DNA from: Pseudomonas sp. CBZ-4
GTDB taxonomy: Bacteria > Pseudomonadota > Gammaproteobacteria > Pseudomonadales > Pseudomonadaceae
DNA: 64,000 nucleotides
Direction of reading: 5' to 3'
Assembly (NCBI RefSeq): GCF_000346755.1
Contig: NZ_ANNV01000031.1
Span: 62,001-126,000 of the forward strand
The notes under the pieces were generated by a model that saw only the letters and a list, made by a program, of their open reading frames with translations, had not been told where the DNA came from and ran no database searches. How positions within the stretch are numbered: the first letter of the stretch is position 1; each line of letters begins with the position of its first letter. The position numbers and the translations under genes are program-made. Below, piece by piece: positions 60,447 through 64,000 of the stretch.

Positions 60447-60869
60447 ATGCGTCATTACGAAATCATCTTTTTGGTCCACCCGGATCAAAGCGAGCAAGTC
60501 GGCGGCATGGTTGAGCGTTACACCAAGCTGATCGAAGAAGACGGCGGCAAAATCCACCGTCTGGAAGATTGGGGCCGTCGTCAACTGGCCTACGCAATCA
60601 ACAATGTTCACAAGGCTCACTACGTGATGCTGAACGTTGAGTGCACTGGCAAGGCCCTGGCCGAGCTGGAAGACAACTTCCGCTACAACGATGCAGTGAT
60701 CCGTAACCTGGTCATCCGTCGCGAAGAAGCCGTTACCGGCCAATCCGAGATGCTCAAGGCTGAAGAAAACCGCAGTGAGCGCCGTGAGCGTCGCGACCGT
60801 CCTGAGCACGAAGGCGCTGAAAGCGCTGATAGTGATGACAGCGACAACAGCGACAACGCTGACGAGTAA
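60447..60869 (+). CDS. rpsF: 30S ribosomal protein S6
   Basis: A 140-residue protein. [18 protein letters not shown] and the later [18 protein letters not shown] are S6 signatures. The C-terminal tail is acidic and repetitive ([16 protein letters not shown]), resembling the Glu-tailed S6 forms modified by RimK in Pseudomonas. GTAAGGAG lies before the ATG. It leads the rpsF-rpsR-DUF2232-rplI group. Confidence 0.98.
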   Translation: MRHYEIIFLVHPDQSEQVGGMVERYTKLIEEDGGKIHRLEDWGRRQLAYAINNVHKAHYVMLNVECTGKALAELEDNFRYNDAVIRNLVIRREEAVTGQSEMLKAEENRSERRERRDRPEHEGAESADSDDSDNSDNADE

Positions 60870-60898
60870 TCCACGGACCTTATTAAGGAGCCTATCAA

Positions 60899-61129
60899 AT
60901 GGCACGTTTCTTCCGTCGTCGTAAATTCTGCCGCTTCACCGCTGAAGAAGTGAAGGAGATCGATTACAAAGATCTCAACACTCTGAAAGCCTACGTATCC
61001 GAGACCGGCAAAATCGTTCCAAGCCGTATCACCGGTACCAAAGCTCGTTATCAGCGTCAGCTGGCCACCGCTATCAAGCGCGCCCGCTTCCTGGCCCTGC
61101 TGGCCTACACCGACAGCCACGGCCGCTGA
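60899..61129 (+). CDS. rpsR: 30S ribosomal protein S18
   Basis: A 76-residue protein: [20 protein letters not shown] at the N-terminus and [18 protein letters not shown], both S18 signatures. It forms a heterodimer with S6, whose gene is 29 bases upstream. AAGGAG precedes the ATG. Confidence 0.98.
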   Translation: MARFFRRRKFCRFTAEEVKEIDYKDLNTLKAYVSETGKIVPSRITGTKARYQRQLATAIKRARFLALLAYTDSHGR

Positions 61130-61165
61130 GACCGGGCAGTCGATAAGTAGTAAGGGATTGAATGC

Positions 61166-62059
61166 ATGCGCGCCTTAGCTGAGTTCATCATGCGCGGTCG
61201 TGTGCAGGCCACTCTGGTAGTGGCTGGATGTGCGGCATTGCCGTTGCTTTATTGGTTGGGTGCTGCCGCGGGTTGCCTTGTGCTGCTGCGGCGCGGTTTG
61301 AAGGATGCCATTGGCGTCCTTGCCCTGGGATTGTTGCCGGCCTTGATCTGGTGGCTGCAATTGGGTGATCCACGGGTACTTCTGGTACTGCTGGGGTCAT
61401 CGAGCCTTGCGTTGGTTTTACGCGCAAGTGAGTCCTGGGTCCGCACGCTGCTGGTCAGCGTGGCATTGGGGTTGGTGTACTCAGTGATGCTTGGCGCGGC
61501 TTTCCGCCCGCAAATCGAAGGGTTGTCGCAAGAGATCGTCAAGATCCTGCCGATGGCCCTCGGGGATCTCTACCAGCAATTGTCGGTAGATGAGCGAGCG
61601 CGGTTTGCGTCACTGATTGCCCCGGTCCTGACCGGCCTGATTGCGGCATTGTTGCAGGTCGTCAGCGTGCTGAGCCTGATTGTTGGGCGTTATTGGCAGG
61701 CGTTGTTGTACAACCCGGGTGGTTTTGGTCGCGAATTTCGCAGTATCAGAATCCCTGCGGGGCCGGCGATGTTGCTGCTGGCGTGCATGGTTGTCGGGCC
61801 GAACTTCGGTCCACAGATGGCCTTGCTGGCGCCGATTTGCAGCGTACCGCTGGTGTTTGCCGGGCTGGCCTTGATTCATGGGCTGGTTGCGCGAAAGCGC
61901 CTGGCCAAGTTTTGGCTGGTGGGGTTGTACGTCACGCTGTTGCTGTTCATGCAGCTGATCTATCCGTTACTCGTGGTCTTGGCCATTATCGACGGCCTGA
62001 TTGATTTTCGCGGTCGTCTGGCGTCGAAAGACGCCGATAACGCGAACGGTGAAGGTTAA
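61166..62059 (+). CDS. DUF2232 family membrane protein
   Basis: A 297-residue inner-membrane protein with about seven to eight helices (for example ALPLLYWLGAAAGCLVLL and LVGLYVTLLLFMQLIYPLL). The middle segment GGFGREFRSIRIP is a conserved DUF2232 loop. No enzymatic motif is visible. The gene lies between rpsR and rplI in pseudomonads as a rule, 36 bases after rpsR, but no role in the ribosome is known. Confidence 0.88.
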   Translation: MRALAEFIMRGRVQATLVVAGCAALPLLYWLGAAAGCLVLLRRGLKDAIGVLALGLLPALIWWLQLGDPRVLLVLLGSSSLALVLRASESWVRTLLVSVALGLVYSVMLGAAFRPQIEGLSQEIVKILPMALGDLYQQLSVDERARFASLIAPVLTGLIAALLQVVSVLSLIVGRYWQALLYNPGGFGREFRSIRIPAGPAMLLLACMVVGPNFGPQMALLAPICSVPLVFAGLALIHGLVARKRLAKFWLVGLYVTLLLFMQLIYPLLVVLAIIDGLIDFRGRLASKDADNANGEG

Positions 62060-62077
62060 AAGTTAGAGGATTTTCAC

Positions 62078-62524
62078 ATGCAACTGATCCTTCTGGAAAA
62101 AGTCGCCAACCTGGGCAACCTGGGCGACAAAGTGAACGTTAAGGCCGGCTACGGTCGTAACTACCTGCTGCCATACGGCAAAGCCACCGCTGCAACCGCT
62201 GCCAACCTGGCTGCGTTTGAAGAGCGTCGTGCTGAGCTGGAAAAAGCAGCAGCAGACAAAAAAGCTTCGGCCGAAACTCGCGCTGCCCAACTGGCTGAGC
62301 TGGAAGTGACTATCACTGCCACCGCCGGTGACGAAGGCAAGCTGTTCGGTTCGATCGGCACCCACGACATCGCTGATGCACTGACCGCCTCCGGCGTTGA
62401 AGTGCAGAAGAGCGAAGTTCGTCTGCCGAACGGCACCATCCGCAACGTAGGCGAATTCGACGTAGCCGTGCACCTGCACGCCGAAGTTGAAGCCACCGTA
62501 CGCGTTGTCGTGGTAGCAGCTTAA
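62078..62524 (+). CDS. rplI: 50S ribosomal protein L9
   Basis: A 148-residue protein. The N-terminal [19 protein letters not shown] and [16 protein letters not shown] are L9 signatures, joined by a long charged helix ([17 protein letters not shown]) to the C-terminal domain. GAGGA precedes the ATG. A double hairpin follows. Confidence 0.98.
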   Translation: MQLILLEKVANLGNLGDKVNVKAGYGRNYLLPYGKATAATAANLAAFEERRAELEKAAADKKASAETRAAQLAELEVTITATAGDEGKLFGSIGTHDIADALTASGVEVQKSEVRLPNGTIRNVGEFDVAVHLHAEVEATVRVVVVAA

Positions 62525-62533
62525 GCAGCACCT

Positions 62534-62564
62534 AACTGACTGGCACCTCGCGTGCCAGGCAGTT
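62534..62564 (+). terminator. First hairpin after rplI
   Basis: AACTG-A-CTGGCAC / GTGCCAG-G-CAGTT around loop CTCGC; no T-run, so it may be a processing or stabilising stem. Confidence 0.6.
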
Positions 62565-62571
62565 AACATCG

Positions 62572-62609
62572 GGCACGATCCTGTTTACAGGTCGTGCCTT
62601 TTGTTTTTC
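62572..62609 (+). terminator. Terminator between rplI and dnaB
   Basis: GGCACGATCCTG-TTTA-CAGGTCGTGCC followed by TTTTGTTTTT, an 11-bp stem with one bulge and a clear T-run. Confidence 0.9.
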
Positions 62610-62634
62610 TACACACCCCAAATTCCAAGTGGCC

Positions 62635-64000
62635 ATGAACGATATTTCAGCTCCCGAGCAATACGATCTGCAAACCGCTGCCCTGAAGGTGCCGCCGCAT
62701 TCCATCGAGGCCGAACAGGCCGTGCTCGGTGGCTTGATGCTGGACAACAACGCCTGGGAACGCGTGCTGGATCAAGTCTCGGACGGTGATTTCTATCGAC
62801 ATGACCACCGCCTGATCTTCCGCGCCATCGCCAAGCTGGCCGACCTGAACTCACCTATCGACGTCGTGACCCTTGCCGAGCAATTGGACAAGGAAGGTCA
62901 GACCTCGCAAGTGGGCGGCCTCGGCTACCTGGGTGAGCTGGCAAAAAACACCCCGTCGGTCGCCAACATCAAGGCCTATGCGCAGATCGTCCGCGCGCGG
63001 GCGACCTTGCGCCAACTGATCGGCATCGCCACTGAAATCGCCGACAGCGCCTTCAACCCCGAAGGGCGTACCGCCGAAGAAATTCTCGACGAGGCCGAAC
63101 GGCAGATCTTCCAGATCGCCGAAGCACGGCCGAAAACCGGCGGCCCGGTGGGCGTCAACGAGCTGTTGACCAAGGCCATCGATCGTATCGATACATTGTT
63201 CAACACCGACAACGCCATCACCGGCTTGTCCACTGGCTACACCGACCTCGATGGCATGACCAGCGGCCTGCAACCGGCCGACTTGATCATCGTCGCCGGC
63301 CGTCCGTCCATGGGTAAAACCACCTTCGCCATGAACCTGGTGGAAAACGCCGTTCTGCGCAGCGAAAAAGCCGTACTGGTTTACTCCCTCGAGATGCCAG
63401 GTGAATCGCTGATCATGCGGATGCTCTCGTCCCTGGGGCGCATCGACCAGACCAAAGTGCGTGCCGGTCGCCTGGAAGACGACGATTGGCCGCGCCTGAC
63501 CTCGGCGGTCAACCTGCTCAATGATCGCAAGTTGTTCATCGATGACACCGCTGGTATCAGCCCCTCGGAAATGCGCGCGCGTACCCGCCGCCTGGTGCGT
63601 GAACACGGTGACGTCGGCCTGATCATGATCGACTACCTGCAATTGATGCAGATCCCCGGTTCCGGCGGCGACAACCGCACCAACGAGATTTCCGAGATTT
63701 CCCGCTCGTTGAAAGCCCTGGCCAAAGAGTTCAACTGCCCGGTGGTGGCGCTGTCTCAGCTCAACCGTTCCCTGGAGCAGCGCCCGAACAAACGCCCGAT
63801 CAACTCCGACCTGCGGGAATCCGGAGCGATCGAGCAGGATGCTGACGTGATCATGTTCGTCTACCGCGACGAGGTGTATCACCCCGAGACCGAGCATAAA
63901 GGCATCGCCGAAATCATCATCGGCAAGCAGCGGAACGGCCCGATCGGTACCGCACGTCTGGCGTTTATCGGCAAATACACCCGCTTCGAAAATCTCGCGC
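62635..64000 (+). CDS. dnaB: Replicative DNA helicase (3' end outside window)
   Basis: About 455 codons of the usual 464 or so are present. The N-terminal domain (PPHSIEAEQAVLGGLMLDN) is followed by the RecA-like motor with Walker A (AGRPSMGKTTFAMN), Walker B (LIMIDYLQLM), motif H3 (VVALSQLNRSLEQR) and the arginine finger region (GKQRNGPIGT). DnaB unwinds the fork as a hexamer. The ATG at 62635 (MNDISAPEQYD) is the likely start; the ribosome site is weak (AGTGG). Confidence 0.97.
   Translation, partial: MNDISAPEQYDLQTAALKVPPHSIEAEQAVLGGLMLDNNAWERVLDQVSDGDFYRHDHRLIFRAIAKLADLNSPIDVVTLAEQLDKEGQTSQVGGLGYLGELAKNTPSVANIKAYAQIVRARATLRQLIGIATEIADSAFNPEGRTAEEILDEAERQIFQIAEARPKTGGPVGVNELLTKAIDRIDTLFNTDNAITGLSTGYTDLDGMTSGLQPADLIIVAGRPSMGKTTFAMNLVENAVLRSEKAVLVYSLEMPGESLIMRMLSSLGRIDQTKVRAGRLEDDDWPRLTSAVNLLNDRKLFIDDTAGISPSEMRARTRRLVREHGDVGLIMIDYLQLMQIPGSGGDNRTNEISEISRSLKALAKEFNCPVVALSQLNRSLEQRPNKRPINSDLRESGAIEQDADVIMFVYRDEVYHPETEHKGIAEIIIGKQRNGPIGTARLAFIGKYTRFENLA

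Overview
This is a chromosomal window from a Pseudomonas, most likely the P. fluorescens species complex. The evidence is the high GC, the protein sequences, the two families of Pseudomonas-type REP elements (GGGAGCTGGCTTGCCTGCGA and GGGAGCGGGCTTGCCCGCGA), and a gene order that, as I recall it, follows the P. aeruginosa PAO1 block from about PA4993 to PA4931. No phage, transposase, CRISPR array, rRNA or plasmid function was seen.

Layout. 1-5.4 kb: a minus-strand operon (FAD oxidoreductase, aldo/keto reductase, unknown protein), an SMR efflux pump divergent from a LysR regulator, and waaA. 5.5-10.8 kb: a TolC-type outer membrane protein, then a TPP riboswitch, thiC and the cytX transporter. 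10.7-20.6 kb: a DUF3298 lipoprotein, then nudF, a DUF1249 gene, cpdA, a YqiA esterase, parE, a phytase-like gene, parC and a PqiC-like lipoprotein. 20.8-29.1 kb: a YtjB-like membrane protein divergent from serB, an HDOD-rhdA-psd operon, and motAB. 29.1-33.4 kb: a MazF/PemK-like toxin with a structured leader, rsgA, orn, a TRIC-type channel and queG. 33.5-45.7 kb: the housekeeping superoperon nnrD-tsaE-amiB-mutL-miaA-hfq-hflX-hflK-hflC, then hisZ and purA. 56-64 kb: two tRNA-Leu(CAG) genes, rnr, rlmB, rpsF-rpsR-(DUF2232)-rplI and most of dnaB.

The accessory part lies between purA and the tRNA-Leu pair (about 45.9-56.1 kb). It holds a chemoreceptor, a two-gene ferric-iron ABC system (binding protein and permease, no ATPase), and facing away from it a three-gene cluster: a large TonB-dependent receptor, a small secreted protein with a TbpB/hemophilin-type C-terminal barrel, and a Slam (DUF560) outer membrane translocator. 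I read this as a type XI secretion system exporting a soluble hemophore that returns its ligand to its own receptor. A near-perfect palindrome resembling a Fur box lies between the iron ABC operon and this cluster, so both are probably iron-regulated. This cluster is the most interesting system in the window. The second is the lone MazF/PemK-like gene between motB and rsgA, which has a terminator hairpin directly upstream and no recognisable protein antitoxin.
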